DNA of 64,000 nucleotides from RGIG995 sp045542115 (GCA_045542115.1 JAZQKK010000011.1:1-64000), one strand, 5' to 3'. Counted from the first letter of the stretch, positions 15,957-25,240 are shown. Made by a program: numbers and translations. The notes: generated by a model from the letters alone, not told the origin.

Positions 15957-17306
15957 TTACTTCTCCCGGATGCTCTTGATTATTTCGTCGATGCGGAGTT
16001 TGAGATTGGAATTCATCTTAATTTTATATTCCACCCGTTCGATGGAGTGGTGAACGGTGGAGTGGTCCCGGTTGCCGAACTGTTTTCCGATTTCGGGGAG
16101 GGACATCGGGGTGATTTCCCGCATAATGTACATTGCAATCTGCCGGGCGTCGGAAATTTTTGCCACCCGCTTCTGACCGGTCAATTCGTCGATGGTCACG
16201 TCGTATTCCCGGGAAACTTCCAGAAGAATCTTGTCAATGACCACCGGCAAAGGCTGATTCTCGTTGGTAATATCCCGAATGGCGGACTGAGCGATGGCCA
16301 TATTGGGGGTGGATTGGGAAATGAGGCGGTAGGCCATCATCTTTTTCAAGACCCCTTCGATCTGGCGGATGTTGCTCTTCACGTGCTGGGCAATAAATTC
16401 CACCACGTCGTCGGCCAGATCCATATGATAGAACAGACACCGCTGACGGATAATGGCGGCTTTCAATTCGTATTCCGGCTGACCCACCGAAACGATAACT
16501 CCCGATTCAAACCGGGAACGAAGGCGGTCGGTCAACAACTGAATATCCCGGGGAGGACGGTCAGACACCAAAATAATCTGTTTGTTATCCCCAAACAGGG
16601 CTTCAAAGGTATTGAAAAATTCCACCTGAATGGATTCTTTTCCCCCAATGAACTGAATATCGTCCACCATAAACAGGTCCAAAGAGCGGTATTTGTTTTT
16701 GAAATCCATCGCTTTTTTCTGTTGCACGACCAATTCGATGAATTCGTTGATAAAATCTTCCGACCGCACGTACAGACAGTTTTTGTCGGGGAAGCGTTTT
16801 TGCACTTCGTTCTGAATGGCGTACAAAAGGTGGGTCTTACCAAGGCCGGACGCCCCGTAGATAAAAAGCGGGTTGTAGGCTCCCGAAGGATTCTGCGCCA
16901 CCGCCATACAGGCGGCGTGGGCGTGACGGTTGGAATCCCCTACCACGAAATTTTCAAAGGTATATTCCGGATGAGACAAAGAAGAAGTAATATTTGCAAT
17001 GGGGTCTTCTTCCGGGGGTTGGACGGCGGGGGAAGGAGCGGAGACCGGACCCCGGGTCCGCTCTTCCGGCGTAAGGACGTTGATATCAATATCAAAGCCC
17101 ACCACTTCGGTCATCGCGGCGGCAATCACGTCTTTGTATTTGGACATAACGATGTCTCTCTGAAAAGGGGAAGGGGAAATTAAAATGGCAGCGTCGTCTT
17201 CATACGCCACCGGTTCCAAGGTGTTGATCCACATTTCCAGGGCATTTTTCGACACCATTTCTTCCAACTGAACCAAAGTTTTTTCCCATACGTTACGGAA
17301 CGTCAT
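15957..17306 (-). CDS. dnaA: Chromosomal replication initiator DnaA
   Basis: AAA+ initiator that binds oriC and opens the duplex. 449 residues. Domain I occupies residues 1-80, an acidic/Pro-rich linker about 85-115, and the AAA+ domain contains GASGLGKTHLLYAI (Walker A) and MVDDIQFIGGKE (Walker B). Domain IV carries the DnaA-box-binding signature GNRDHSTVHHSIERVE. The start at 17306 has AGGAGA 7 bases upstream and gives the normal N-terminus (MTFRNVWEKTL); the in-frame extension to 17411 is leader sequence. A promoter-like pair (TTGCTT, 17 bp, TATTAT on the minus strand, 17411-17383) precedes it. Confidence 0.97.
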   Translation of the reverse strand: MTFRNVWEKTLVQLEEMVSKNALEMWINTLEPVAYEDDAAILISPSPFQRDIVMSKYKDVIAAAMTEVVGFDIDINVLTPEERTRGPVSAPSPAVQPPEEDPIANITSSLSHPEYTFENFVVGDSNRHAHAACMAVAQNPSGAYNPLFIYGASGLGKTHLLYAIQNEVQKRFPDKNCLYVRSEDFINEFIELVVQQKKAMDFKNKYRSLDLFMVDDIQFIGGKESIQVEFFNTFEALFGDNKQIILVSDRPPRDIQLLTDRLRSRFESGVIVSVGQPEYELKAAIIRQRCLFYHMDLADDVVEFIAQHVKSNIRQIEGVLKKMMAYRLISQSTPNMAIAQSAIRDITNENQPLPVVIDKILLEVSREYDVTIDELTGQKRVAKISDARQIAMYIMREITPMSLPEIGKQFGNRDHSTVHHSIERVEYKIKMNSNLKLRIDEIIKSIREK

Positions 17307-17382
17307 CGTTTGTTCTCCTGTTCCGGCTTGTCCTAAGCCAAATATATAGAATAAAATAAAATATATAAGACAATTTATCATA

Positions 17383-17411
17383 ATAATACCATATATAAAT
17401 AGAATAAGCAA
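17383..17411 (-). promoter_or_regulatory. Probable dnaA promoter
   Basis: On the minus strand TTGCTT (17411-17406) and TATTAT (17388-17383) are spaced by 17 bp within a very A/T-rich stretch. No DnaA box was found beside it. Confidence 0.5.
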
Positions 17412-17462
17412 GAGATATCACTCTTTTGTTAAAAAATGTTTCGTTTTTGTTCAAGTTTTCCC

Positions 17463-17491
17463 TTGACATTTTCCGGATTTTCATATATAAT
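17463..17491 (+). promoter_or_regulatory. rpmH operon promoter
   Basis: TTGACA (17463-17468), 17-bp spacer, TATAAT (17486-17491). It reads away from dnaA into rpmH-rnpA-yidD. Confidence 0.85.
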
Positions 17492-17559
17492 AGGGAAAGA
17501 AATCGGCATAGGGGCATTGTGCCCAAACGCCGCGAACCACCCGGAAGGAGGGAAACAAA

Positions 17560-17694
17560 ATGGTAAGAACCTATCAACCCAAGAAGCGTCAGCGGAAAAA
17601 GGAACACGGCTTCCGTAAGCGTATGAAGACCGCCAACGGCCGCAAAGTCCTGGCCAGAAGAAGAGCGAAGGGCAGAAAGCAACTGACCTATTGA
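17560..17694 (+). CDS. rpmH: 50S ribosomal protein L34
   Basis: 44 residues, highly basic, starting MVRTYQPKKRQRKK and containing HGFRKRMKTANGRKVLARRR, the L34 signature. A strong ribosome binding site GGAAGGAGGG lies 7 bases upstream. Its stop overlaps the rnpA start (TGATG), so the two are coupled. Confidence 0.95.
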   Translation: MVRTYQPKKRQRKKEHGFRKRMKTANGRKVLARRRAKGRKQLTY

Positions 17695-18032
17695 TGAGAA
17701 CCACCCAAATCATTTGTGAAAACCGTCTGTTCCGCCGGTTATATAAAAGCGGAAAGAGTGCGGTAACGCCTCTGTTCGTGTTATATATAAGGAAGAACGG
17801 GCTGGAAAACAACCGACTGGGAATAACCACGTCCACCAAAGTGGGCAAAGCGGTGCAGCGGAACCGATGCCGCAGGGTATTGCGGGAAGCCTACCGCTTG
17901 TTGGAGCCGAAGATGATACCGGGATACGATATGATCTTAGTGGCTCGCACGCGGACCGCCTTCGTCTCGATGAACGCGGTCAAAGAGAAGTTGGAAGACG
18001 TATTGGAACGCCAGGGAGCGATGAAGAAATGA
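17694..18032 (+). CDS. rnpA: Ribonuclease P protein component
   Basis: Protein cofactor of RNase P; the RNA partner is at about 63.1-63.4 kb in this window. 112 residues with the family signature VGKAVQRNRCRRVLREAYR. The ATG at 17694 overlaps the rpmH stop; a TTG three bases earlier is in frame but unneeded. Confidence 0.93.
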   Translation: MRTTQIICENRLFRRLYKSGKSAVTPLFVLYIRKNGLENNRLGITTSTKVGKAVQRNRCRRVLREAYRLLEPKMIPGYDMILVARTRTAFVSMNAVKEKLEDVLERQGAMKK

Positions 18033-18271
18033 AGAACGTCGCTCTGTGGCTTATCCGTTTTTATCAACGTCACATTTCTCCTTATAAGACCCCTTGCTGC
18101 CGGTTTGTTCCCACCTGTTCCCAATACGCCGTGGAGGCGTTGGAGATTCACGGTTTTTGCAAAGGTTCCCTCTTGGCTCTGGGGCGGATCTTACGGTGCA
18201 ATCCCTTTTGTAAGGGAGGCTTTGACCCGGTTCCGCCGAAACGAACGAAAAACACAACAGGCAAGCTATGA
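18029..18271 (+). CDS. yidD: Membrane protein insertion efficiency factor YidD
   Basis: 80 residues. The family hallmark RFYQRHISP..TPCCRFVPTCSQYA is complete, followed by LGRILRCNPFCKGGFDPVP. It is a small basic, membrane-associated protein that assists YidC. The start overlaps the rnpA stop by ATGA with GGGAG upstream. Order rpmH-rnpA-yidD-yidC is the standard one. Confidence 0.93.
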   Translation: MKNVALWLIRFYQRHISPYKTPCCRFVPTCSQYAVEALEIHGFCKGSLLALGRILRCNPFCKGGFDPVPPKRTKNTTGKL

Positions 18272-18277
18272 AAAAAT

Positions 18278-18322
18278 CCTTTTCGGAGAATTTTCGCATT
18301 ATTTCACCGAAAAGGTTTTTTT
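18278..18322 (+). terminator. Terminator between yidD and yidC
   Basis: CCTTTTCGG (18278-18286) pairs with CCGAAAAGG (18307-18315), followed by seven T. The 20-base loop is long, so termination may be partial. The following 140 bp to yidC show no further gene. Confidence 0.6.
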
Positions 18323-18464
18323 GTATTTGCCCCCTGTTCCGGACAGGCAACGGAACTGCGACGCGGCGAAAGGTCTTCGACTGCGTGTACCGGTCTTTTG
18401 AAAGAAAAAGGCCCCTGAAATGAGTTTTTCACAAACTCCCTTTATAAAATAGGAGACAAAACGT

Positions 18465-19523
18465 ATGTTCCTCGGATTTTTTAGTAGCATTATGGACATC
18501 ATCAACGTGCCCCTGGGACTGATTCTGCAAGGAATCTATTGGGTTCTGGGAAATTACGGATGGTCCATCCTGGTCTTCGCCCTGCTGGCAAAACTGTTGT
18601 TGTTGCCTTCTTCCATCAAAGGGCAGAAGAACCAGATTCGGATGCAGCAACTGCAACCAAAAATGAAAAAACTTGCGGAAAAGTATCATAACGACAACCG
18701 CAACCCCAAGTATCAGGAAGAACTCCAAGCGTTGTATTCCGCAGAAGGATACAACCCGATGTCCGGATGTCTTCCCACGCTGATTCAACTGCCCCTCATC
18801 TTCGGGCTGTGGAACGTGATCCGTCAACCCCTCACCTACATTTGCAATTTCTCCGACAACAATCTGTATCAGTCGGTTAAGACGATGGTGGAATCGTCCT
18901 CGGACAACGCCGCCGTGGTCAAACTCAGAGAATTGTTCTCCGCCCACATTTCCGACGGGAAGTTGGCGGCATACGGCGATAAGATTCAAAGCGCATTGAA
19001 CCTGAACGAAATCTACATTGCCGACGCCATCAACTCCAACCGCACCGCCATTGACGGTCTGAACGAAGCCATTCAGCAGAAAAACGTCATCGACACGGAA
19101 TTTATGGGCATCAACCTTGGGGAGACCGCCTCCGCCCACGGGATTTGGAGCTGGTTTATTTTAATCCCCATCATCGCCGCCCTGTCTTCCTTCTTGGTTT
19201 CCTTCATCAGTATGCGGGTCAACAAGAATCAGAACAGCAACAGTTCCGACCCCACCGCAAAGAGTATGAATATGATGATGTACACGATGCCTCTGCTCTC
19301 TTTGTGGATCGGTTATTCGATGAACTTCGGCGTGGCTTTGTACTGGATCGCCAACAACCTTCTGTCTTTGGCCCAGACGATTCTTCTTCCCCGGTTTATC
19401 ACGAAAAAGGAAGAAGTAAAACCGGTCAAAGAAAAGAAACTGAACTATACGAAGATTGAAAAAATGAAGCGGGACGAAGAATTGCTCAACGGCGAGCCCG
19501 TGGACAAGAAAAAGAAGAAATAA
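18465..19523 (+). CDS. yidC: Membrane protein insertase YidC
   Basis: Inserts and folds membrane proteins, with or without SecYEG. 352 residues, with five predicted membrane segments and a basic tail (DKKKKK). The YidC core appears as YGWSILVFALLAKLLLLP, a cytosolic loop MQQLQPKMKKLAEKYHND, and YNPMSGCLPTLIQLPLIFGLW. The hydrophilic-groove position that is Arg in Bacillus YidC seems to be Lys here (LLAKLLLLP), judged by eye. A 120-residue Asn-rich extracytoplasmic segment separates the later helices. Followed closely by jag. Confidence 0.93.
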   Translation: MFLGFFSSIMDIINVPLGLILQGIYWVLGNYGWSILVFALLAKLLLLPSSIKGQKNQIRMQQLQPKMKKLAEKYHNDNRNPKYQEELQALYSAEGYNPMSGCLPTLIQLPLIFGLWNVIRQPLTYICNFSDNNLYQSVKTMVESSSDNAAVVKLRELFSAHISDGKLAAYGDKIQSALNLNEIYIADAINSNRTAIDGLNEAIQQKNVIDTEFMGINLGETASAHGIWSWFILIPIIAALSSFLVSFISMRVNKNQNSNSSDPTAKSMNMMMYTMPLLSLWIGYSMNFGVALYWIANNLLSLAQTILLPRFITKKEEVKPVKEKKLNYTKIEKMKRDEELLNGEPVDKKKKK

Positions 19524-19539
19524 GAGGATTTATCGCATT

Positions 19540-20457
19540 ATGGAAAAGATTTTCAAAGGAAAAACCATTGAAGAAGCCGTGGCGAAGGCCGTAGAAGAAT
19601 TGGGTCTGTCCGACGGAGAATACAGCCAGGAAGTGCTGGAATTGGGTTCCAAAGGCTTTTTGGGAATCGGTGCCAAAGAAGCATCGGTTAAAATCACCTT
19701 CACCCCCGACGCGTGCCGCTGTGTGAGAGATTATCTGGAAGGCCTGTTTGAAAAAATGGGCATCGACGACGTTGCCATCGACATCACCCTGGAAAAAGAA
19801 ACCGTTTCCATTCAGGTGACCGGGGAAGGTGCCAACCTTCTGATGAAGAACCGGGGGGAAGGAGTCGACGCGCTTCAACTTCTTCTCTCCCTTATCGTGA
19901 ACCGGGATTGCGGGGAATACTACAAGATTTCCTTCAACGTGAACGATTACAAAGAAAAGACCAAGAATCGCCTGGAAGCATTGGCCGTCAAGACCGCCGT
20001 ACAGGTGGTAAAGAACCGCAGAAAGACCACCCTGCCCCCGATGACCTCCTTCCAGAGACGCATCATCCATTCCAAATTGCAGGATTTTGAAAACGTGACC
20101 ACCTATTCCATCGGAGAGGACCCCAACCGCCGGGTCGTAGTTTCTTACACCGGCCAAGACGGTCCCGCTCCCCGCTCCGACCGGGGTCCCCGGAAGGGCG
20201 GACGGAACGACCGCGGTCCCCGTCGGGACAACCGGGGTGGCAAGGGCGGTTACGGAAAGCGTTCTTCCGAAGACCGGAAACCCCGCCGGGAATACGAACC
20301 CGAAGGAGAAGTTTACACCGGTCCTATTACCCATCTCCCCGGTGAAAAATTGTCCGGTGCTGCTGCAAAGACGGTTGCCGCTCCCGTGGAACAGGCCGGT
20401 TCTTCCGCCTCTCCCGTTACCGGCGGAACCCCCTTTACGATGGATTCCGAAAACTGA
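19540..20457 (+). CDS. jag: RNA-binding protein Jag/KhpB
   Basis: 305 residues. An N-terminal Jag domain (FKGKTIEEAVAKAVEELG, 1-50), a KH-like domain (about 65-135) with MKNRGEGVDALQ, and an R3H domain (about 140-205) ending in PNRRVVVSYTG. Then comes an Arg/Gly-rich tail (about 210-260) with repeated RGPR/RDNRGG, unusual in length and likely disordered, RNA-binding. It lies 16 bp after yidC, the standard pair. Confidence 0.92.
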   Translation: MEKIFKGKTIEEAVAKAVEELGLSDGEYSQEVLELGSKGFLGIGAKEASVKITFTPDACRCVRDYLEGLFEKMGIDDVAIDITLEKETVSIQVTGEGANLLMKNRGEGVDALQLLLSLIVNRDCGEYYKISFNVNDYKEKTKNRLEALAVKTAVQVVKNRRKTTLPPMTSFQRRIIHSKLQDFENVTTYSIGEDPNRRVVVSYTGQDGPAPRSDRGPRKGGRNDRGPRRDNRGGKGGYGKRSSEDRKPRREYEPEGEVYTGPITHLPGEKLSGAAAKTVAAPVEQAGSSASPVTGGTPFTMDSEN

Positions 20458-20463
20458 TGAACG

Positions 20464-20496
20464 AGAGCGGATTGATTTTGTCAATCCGCTCTTTTG
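20464..20496 (+). terminator. jag terminator
   Basis: A 12-bp perfect stem (AGAGCGGATTGA 20464-20475 with TCAATCCGCTCT 20481-20492) with a 5-base loop and a TTTT tail. Behind it is an isolated repeat tail GGACCAAAGAAAAGCG (20507-20522) without its palindrome. Confidence 0.85.
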
Positions 20497-20549
20497 ACGA
20501 GAGAAAGGACCAAAGAAAAGCGAAAAGGGGAAGAACTGTGCTTTCATAA

Positions 20550-20639
20550 ATTCTCTTCCCTGGCGGAAGAATTCCGCTAGAACTCAGCTTTTTTTCTCTT
20601 GGTTCTTCTCTTTCTTTTCGCGAAAAGAAAGAGAAGAAC
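20550..20639 (-). repeat. Palindromic repeat copy G (reverse orientation)
   Basis: Bases 20602-20639 are a perfect 38-bp palindrome (centre TTCGCGAA). On the minus strand it is followed by CAAGAGAAAAAAAGC and then a hairpin (AGCGGAAT/TTCCGCC region, about 20560-20578), the same three-part order as copies A and J. It lies upstream of mnmE. Confidence 0.75.
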
Positions 20640-20679
20640 ATCCACCCCCCTAACCCGAACAAACGACTCGGAGGTTTCT

Positions 20680-22026
20680 ATGTCTACCATTGCTGCCCTG
20701 GCCACCGCGCCCTTTCGTGCCGCCATCGGGGTCATCCGGATGTCCGGTCCCGAAGCCTTTTCCATCGCCCGGGGGGTATTGCGCCTTTCCGGCAATTTGC
20801 TGGAATCCGGGCAAAAGCGAAACGTGGTTTTTGCCCGCATCGTAGACGGAGACGAGGTTTTGGACGAATGTGTGGTCTGTGCCTTCCGGGGACCTTATTC
20901 CTATACCGGGGAAGACACGGTGGAATTTTCCTGTCACGGCGGCGTTTATTTGCTGGACCGGGTGTTGCGGCTTCTTTTTTCCCGGGGAGCCCGGCAATCC
21001 GAGGGGGGCGAATTTACCAAGCGCGCCTTTTTGAACGGAAAAACCGACCTGACCCGGGCCGAAGGGGTAATGGACCTGATTGACGCGGAGTATTCTTCCG
21101 CATCCCGGGCGGCGATGAGGGAATTGGACGGCACGGTTGGCTCTGCCATTTTGCAGATTCGCCAAGGCCTGTTGGCCATCGCCTCGAAACTGTTGGCTTA
21201 CGTGGACTACCCCGACGACGAAATCGGGGAAGTTTCTTCCGAAGAAATCGAAGAAATGGTCCGGGATTCGCTTTCCCAAGTGCAGACCCTTTGCGATTCT
21301 TACGGCACCGGCCGTATTTTGAAAGACGGTATCAAGACCGCCCTGTGCGGCCGTCCCAACGTGGGGAAATCCAGTCTGATGAACTTGTTTTCCGGCACCG
21401 ACCGGTCCATCGTCACCGACGTTGCCGGCACCACCCGGGACACCGTGGAGCAATCCGTGGTCTTCGGGGGGATGAAACTGATTTTGGTTGACACCGCCGG
21501 CATCCGCACCACCCACGACCAGGTGGAACAAATCGGTGTGCAGCGGGCCAAAAAGGAAATGGAACAAGCAGAATTGATTTTCTGTATTTTCGCCCCCGAT
21601 GGGACCGAAGAAGACCGGCTCATCGCCAACGAAGCCTTGCAATGCCAAGGAAAAACCGTATTTTTATTTAACAAATCCGACCTTGTGTCTCATCCCGAAT
21701 TTCCCGAATGGGCAAAGGGCGTTCCATCCTTCTGGGTCAGCGCCAAGACCGGGGACGGAATCGACGACCTTGCCGGGTATCTGAAAACCGCCTTTGCCGC
21801 CCACCTTCCCGTGGGACAGGCGGTGATTTCCAACAGTCGGCAATATCAGTGCCTGTGCCGGGTCAAGACTGCCCTGCAACGGGCACAACAGAACCTTGCC
21901 CTGACCCCCGACGTAATTGTTTCCGATTTGGAAGAAGCCATCGGATGCATCGGGGAAATCACCGGGGAAACCGTCTCCGAACAGGTGATTCACGAAATCT
22001 TCTCCCGCTTCTGCGTGGGAAAATAA
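20680..22026 (+). CDS. mnmE: tRNA modification GTPase MnmE
   Basis: With MnmG it installs carboxymethylaminomethyl groups at U34 of certain tRNAs. 448 residues. N-terminal folate-binding domain (MSTIAALATAP, KRAFLNGKTDLTRAEGVMDLI), then a GTPase domain with GRPNVGKSS (G1), GTTRDT, DTAGIR and NKSD, and the C-terminal Cys motif CVGK (family CIGK). Start at 20680 has GGAGG 6 bases upstream; the upstream frame extension runs through the repeat and is rejected. Confidence 0.96.
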   Translation: MSTIAALATAPFRAAIGVIRMSGPEAFSIARGVLRLSGNLLESGQKRNVVFARIVDGDEVLDECVVCAFRGPYSYTGEDTVEFSCHGGVYLLDRVLRLLFSRGARQSEGGEFTKRAFLNGKTDLTRAEGVMDLIDAEYSSASRAAMRELDGTVGSAILQIRQGLLAIASKLLAYVDYPDDEIGEVSSEEIEEMVRDSLSQVQTLCDSYGTGRILKDGIKTALCGRPNVGKSSLMNLFSGTDRSIVTDVAGTTRDTVEQSVVFGGMKLILVDTAGIRTTHDQVEQIGVQRAKKEMEQAELIFCIFAPDGTEEDRLIANEALQCQGKTVFLFNKSDLVSHPEFPEWAKGVPSFWVSAKTGDGIDDLAGYLKTAFAAHLPVGQAVISNSRQYQCLCRVKTALQRAQQNLALTPDVIVSDLEEAIGCIGEITGETVSEQVIHEIFSRFCVGK

Positions 22027-22040
22027 GGGAACGAACGTTC

Positions 22041-22080
22041 TGTTTTTCTTTGGGCCCTTCTTTTCCCGGGAAAAGAAAGG
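22041..22080 (-). repeat. Palindromic repeat copy H
   Basis: A near-palindrome (22056-22080, CCTTcTTTTCCCGGGAAAAgAAAGG) with the tail CCCAAAGAAAAACAG on the minus strand. It fills the mnmE-mnmG gap. Confidence 0.55.
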
Positions 22081-22098
22081 ACGGAAAGGACCAATGTT

Positions 22099-23976
22099 AT
22101 GACGTACTATCAAGCCGGACAATGCGATATTGCCGTGGTGGGTGCGGGGCACGCCGGAATCGAGGCGGCTCTGGCCGGAGCGCGGCTGGGACAGAAGACG
22201 ATTCTGTTCACCATTTGTCTGGACGGCGTGGCAAATCTGCCTTGCAATCCCTCCATCGGCGGCACGGCGAAGGGCCATCTGGTCCGGGAGTTGGACGCTT
22301 TGGGGGGGCAGATGGGCAAAGTTGCCGATATGATTTTTCTCCAAAGCCGGATGCTGAATCTGGGCAAAGGCCCGGCAGTTCATTCTCTGCGCATCCAGGC
22401 CGACCGCCGTCGGTATCAGGATAAAATGAAGCATCTTCTGGAATTGGAAGAAAATTTGGAATTAAAACAGGCGGAAATCGTGTCTGTTCAACCTTCCGAA
22501 ACCGGCTGGGTGCTGACCACCCACCTGGGGGCGCAGTACACCGCCAAAGCCGTGGTCTTATCCACCGGAACCTATTTGAAAGGCCGCATCATCGTGGGAG
22601 AAACGTCCTACGAAGGGGGCCCGGACGGAATGTTCGCCGCCTCGGGGTTGACGGCAAGTTTGCAAAAATTGGGGATTTCTCTGCTCCGCTTCAAAACCGG
22701 CACGCCCCCGCGCATCAAAAAATCTTCCGTGGACCTTTCCCGGTTGGAAGTCCAGTCCGGGGATGAAAAAATCGTGCCCTTTTCCTTTGAAAACGAGGGA
22801 AAAGATATCGGCAAAAATACCCACGATTGCTATTTGGTCCACACCAACGCCGAGACCCATCGCATCATCCGGGAAAATCTCCACCGCTCGCCCCTGTATT
22901 CGGGGAATATCACCGGTATCGGTCCCCGGTACTGCCCGTCCATAGAAGATAAAATCGTTCGCTTTGCGGACAAAGAGCGGCATCAGTTGTTTTTGGAACC
23001 GATGGGGCAAGAGACCGAAGAAATGTATCTGCAAGGGTTTTCGTCGTCTCTGCCCGAAGACGTGCAATTGCAGATGCTTCACTCCCTGAACGGCTTTGAA
23101 AACGCCGTAATGATGCGGACGGCTTACGCCATCGAATACGATTGCGCCGACCCCTTGCAGTTGTCCGCCACGCTGGAATTTAAAGATTTTCCCGGACTCT
23201 ACGGAGCGGGTCAGTTCAACGGCACGTCGGGATACGAAGAAGCCGCCGCCCAAGGCTTTGTGGCGGGGGTCAACGCGGCGTTGAAGTTGAAGGGGGAAGA
23301 ACCCTTGCTTCTCGACCGCGCCTCGTCGTACATCGGAACGCTGATTGACGATCTGGTCACCAAAGGCACCAACGAGCCTTACCGAATGATGACCTCCCGG
23401 TCGGAATACCGGTTGCTGTTGCGACAGGACAACGCCGACCAACGGCTGACGCCCATCGGATATCGCATCGGGCTTATTCCCCAAGAGCGGTACGACCGGT
23501 TTTTGGAAAAATACCGGTTGGTGGAAGACGAAAAAAAGCGGTGCCAATCCACCCATTTTTCTCCCCAGGCCGTGAAAGACGTTTTGGAGCAAAACGGCTC
23601 TCCGGCGGTGACGGGAAGCGTCTGTCTGGCGGATTTGATTCGCCGGCCGGAGTTGACCTACGAATCCCTGGCTCCCGTGGACAAAAACCGCCCGGACCTG
23701 CCGGAAGCGGTGAAAGAACAGGTGGAGATCTCCTTGAAATACGAGGGATATATCCGCCGCCAACTGTCCGCCGTGGAAGAATTTAAAAAGTTGGAAAACC
23801 GCAAACTCCCCCCGGACCTGGACTACACCACCGTCACCGGACTCCGTCTGGAAGCCCAGCAAAAACTGAACAAGTTCCGCCCCGAATCCATTGGACAGGC
23901 CTCCCGCATTTCCGGGGTCAACCCCGCCGACGTGACGGTGCTTCTGATTTGGTTCGACCGCAGAAAGGACGCATAA
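22099..23976 (+). CDS. mnmG: tRNA uridine-34 modification enzyme MnmG (GidA)
   Basis: FAD-dependent partner of MnmE. 625 residues. FAD-binding VVGAGHAGIEAALAGARLG (about 13-31), NPSIGGTAKGHLVRE, LSTGTYLKG and LKRRPELTY-like C-terminal segment (LIRRPELTYESL), with a helical C-terminal MnmE-binding domain ending in GVNPADVTVLLIW. The usual next gene rsmG is absent; trmB follows after one base. Confidence 0.96.
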   Translation: MTYYQAGQCDIAVVGAGHAGIEAALAGARLGQKTILFTICLDGVANLPCNPSIGGTAKGHLVRELDALGGQMGKVADMIFLQSRMLNLGKGPAVHSLRIQADRRRYQDKMKHLLELEENLELKQAEIVSVQPSETGWVLTTHLGAQYTAKAVVLSTGTYLKGRIIVGETSYEGGPDGMFAASGLTASLQKLGISLLRFKTGTPPRIKKSSVDLSRLEVQSGDEKIVPFSFENEGKDIGKNTHDCYLVHTNAETHRIIRENLHRSPLYSGNITGIGPRYCPSIEDKIVRFADKERHQLFLEPMGQETEEMYLQGFSSSLPEDVQLQMLHSLNGFENAVMMRTAYAIEYDCADPLQLSATLEFKDFPGLYGAGQFNGTSGYEEAAAQGFVAGVNAALKLKGEEPLLLDRASSYIGTLIDDLVTKGTNEPYRMMTSRSEYRLLLRQDNADQRLTPIGYRIGLIPQERYDRFLEKYRLVEDEKKRCQSTHFSPQAVKDVLEQNGSPAVTGSVCLADLIRRPELTYESLAPVDKNRPDLPEAVKEQVEISLKYEGYIRRQLSAVEEFKKLENRKLPPDLDYTTVTGLRLEAQQKLNKFRPESIGQASRISGVNPADVTVLLIWFDRRKDA

Positions 23977-23977
23977 T

Positions 23978-24655
23978 ATGAGAGCACGGAAAAAGAAAAA
24001 TACCATCCCCCGCCTGGAACGGGTATCCGAATATTTCGTCCCCGTCATCCAGCCGCCCGCCGGAGAGATTCGGGTAGAAGTGGGGTGCGGCAAGGGGAAA
24101 TTCATCACCGCGTTGGCAAAAGATAATCCTCACGTGACCTTTTACGCCTTGGAAAAAATTCCCGACGTCATCGTAATGGCGGGGGAAAAGGCGGCCCGAG
24201 AAGAAATTCCCAACGTGAAATTCCTGCTGGCCGACGCGAAAGATTTGACCGAAGGTACCGATAAAACGTTTCTGGGGCTGGACGAAACGGGCGCCCCCAT
24301 TTTGGAAGACGTCCCCCACACGGCCCTTTGTCCCACAGACTCCGTGTCGGTTCTGTATCTCAACTTTTCCGACCCTCTGCCCAACAAAAAATACGCCGAC
24401 CGCCGGCTGACCCACGCCAATTTTTTGGAAAAATACCGCACCATCCTGAAAGCCGACGGCCATATCGAATTCAAGACCGACAACAAACCCCTGTTCGACT
24501 TTTCCGTGGAGCAATTCAAAGAATGTGGCTACGAATTGTACGACTACACCGAGGATTTGCACCATTCTGACATTCCCAACCCCTACCACACCGAGTACGA
24601 GACCCGCTTCTCCGAGATGGGAATGCCCATCTATTCGGTGAAAGCAAAGCCGTAA
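23978..24655 (+). CDS. trmB: tRNA (guanine-N7-)-methyltransferase
   Basis: Makes m7G46 in tRNA using SAM. 225 residues. SAM-binding VEVGCGKGKFITALAKDNP (about 28-46), LNFSDPLPNKKYADRRLTH (family motif with FSDPWPKKRHxKRR) and a C-terminal TEYETRFSEMGMPIY. Start one base after mnmG with AAAGGA upstream. Confidence 0.93.
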   Translation: MRARKKKNTIPRLERVSEYFVPVIQPPAGEIRVEVGCGKGKFITALAKDNPHVTFYALEKIPDVIVMAGEKAAREEIPNVKFLLADAKDLTEGTDKTFLGLDETGAPILEDVPHTALCPTDSVSVLYLNFSDPLPNKKYADRRLTHANFLEKYRTILKADGHIEFKTDNKPLFDFSVEQFKECGYELYDYTEDLHHSDIPNPYHTEYETRFSEMGMPIYSVKAKP

Positions 24656-24713
24656 CGGCGGGAGCGATTTTTTGTTTCGCCCCATAAAAAAAACCCTGTC
24701 AAAGGAGAGTTTT

Positions 24714-25193
24714 ATGAAGTTCAGAATCGGAGAAGGATACGACGTTCATCGGTTGGTGGACGGTCGAAAATGTATCATCGGCGGCGTGGACATTCCCTTT
24801 GAGCAAGGGCTTTTGGGCCATTCTGACGCCGACGTTTTGCTCCACGCGGTCACCGACGCTCTATTGGGTGCCGCCGGATTGGGGGACATCGGCCGCCGCT
24901 ATCCCGACACCGACCCGAAATGGAAGGGCGCGGACAGTCTGGAATTGTTGAAGGACACGGTAACTTATTTGAAAGAGCAAGGATTTACCCCCGTCAACGT
25001 GGACTGCACCGTTATCTGTCAGCGTCCCAAAATCACCCCCCACGCGCCTCAAATCCGTCAAAACATTGCCGCCGCCTTGGGGCTTCCCCCCGAAGACGTC
25101 AACGTCAAGGGCAAGACCGAGGAAGGTCTGGGCTTTACCGGACAGGGTCTGGGAATCGCCGCCCGGGCCGTGGCGTTGGTGGAAAAGGCGTAA
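24714..25193 (+). CDS. ispF: 2-C-methyl-D-erythritol 2,4-cyclodiphosphate synthase
   Basis: Fifth step of the non-mevalonate isoprenoid pathway, giving MEcPP. 159 residues. Zinc and substrate motifs are complete: GEGYDVHRLVDGR, LLGHSDADVLLHAVTDALLGAAGLGDIG and TEEGLGFTGQGLGIAA. Start at 24714 has AAAGGAGA upstream. The gene implies a methylerythritol phosphate pathway in this organism. Confidence 0.96.
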   Translation: MKFRIGEGYDVHRLVDGRKCIIGGVDIPFEQGLLGHSDADVLLHAVTDALLGAAGLGDIGRRYPDTDPKWKGADSLELLKDTVTYLKEQGFTPVNVDCTVICQRPKITPHAPQIRQNIAAALGLPPEDVNVKGKTEEGLGFTGQGLGIAARAVALVEKA

Positions 25194-25240
25194 CGAACGA
25201 AAAAAACACGAAGAACCTCTTGTATAAAAGGAGAATCCTT

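Noticed and set aside
15747..17183. 478-codon plus-strand open frame opposite dnaA
   Set aside because: Antisense shadow of dnaA; the protein has no recognisable pattern and its 5' part lies in oriC.
17293..17848. Minus-strand frames across rpmH and its promoter
   Set aside because: They oppose rpmH, which has a strong ribosome binding site and an exact L34 sequence.
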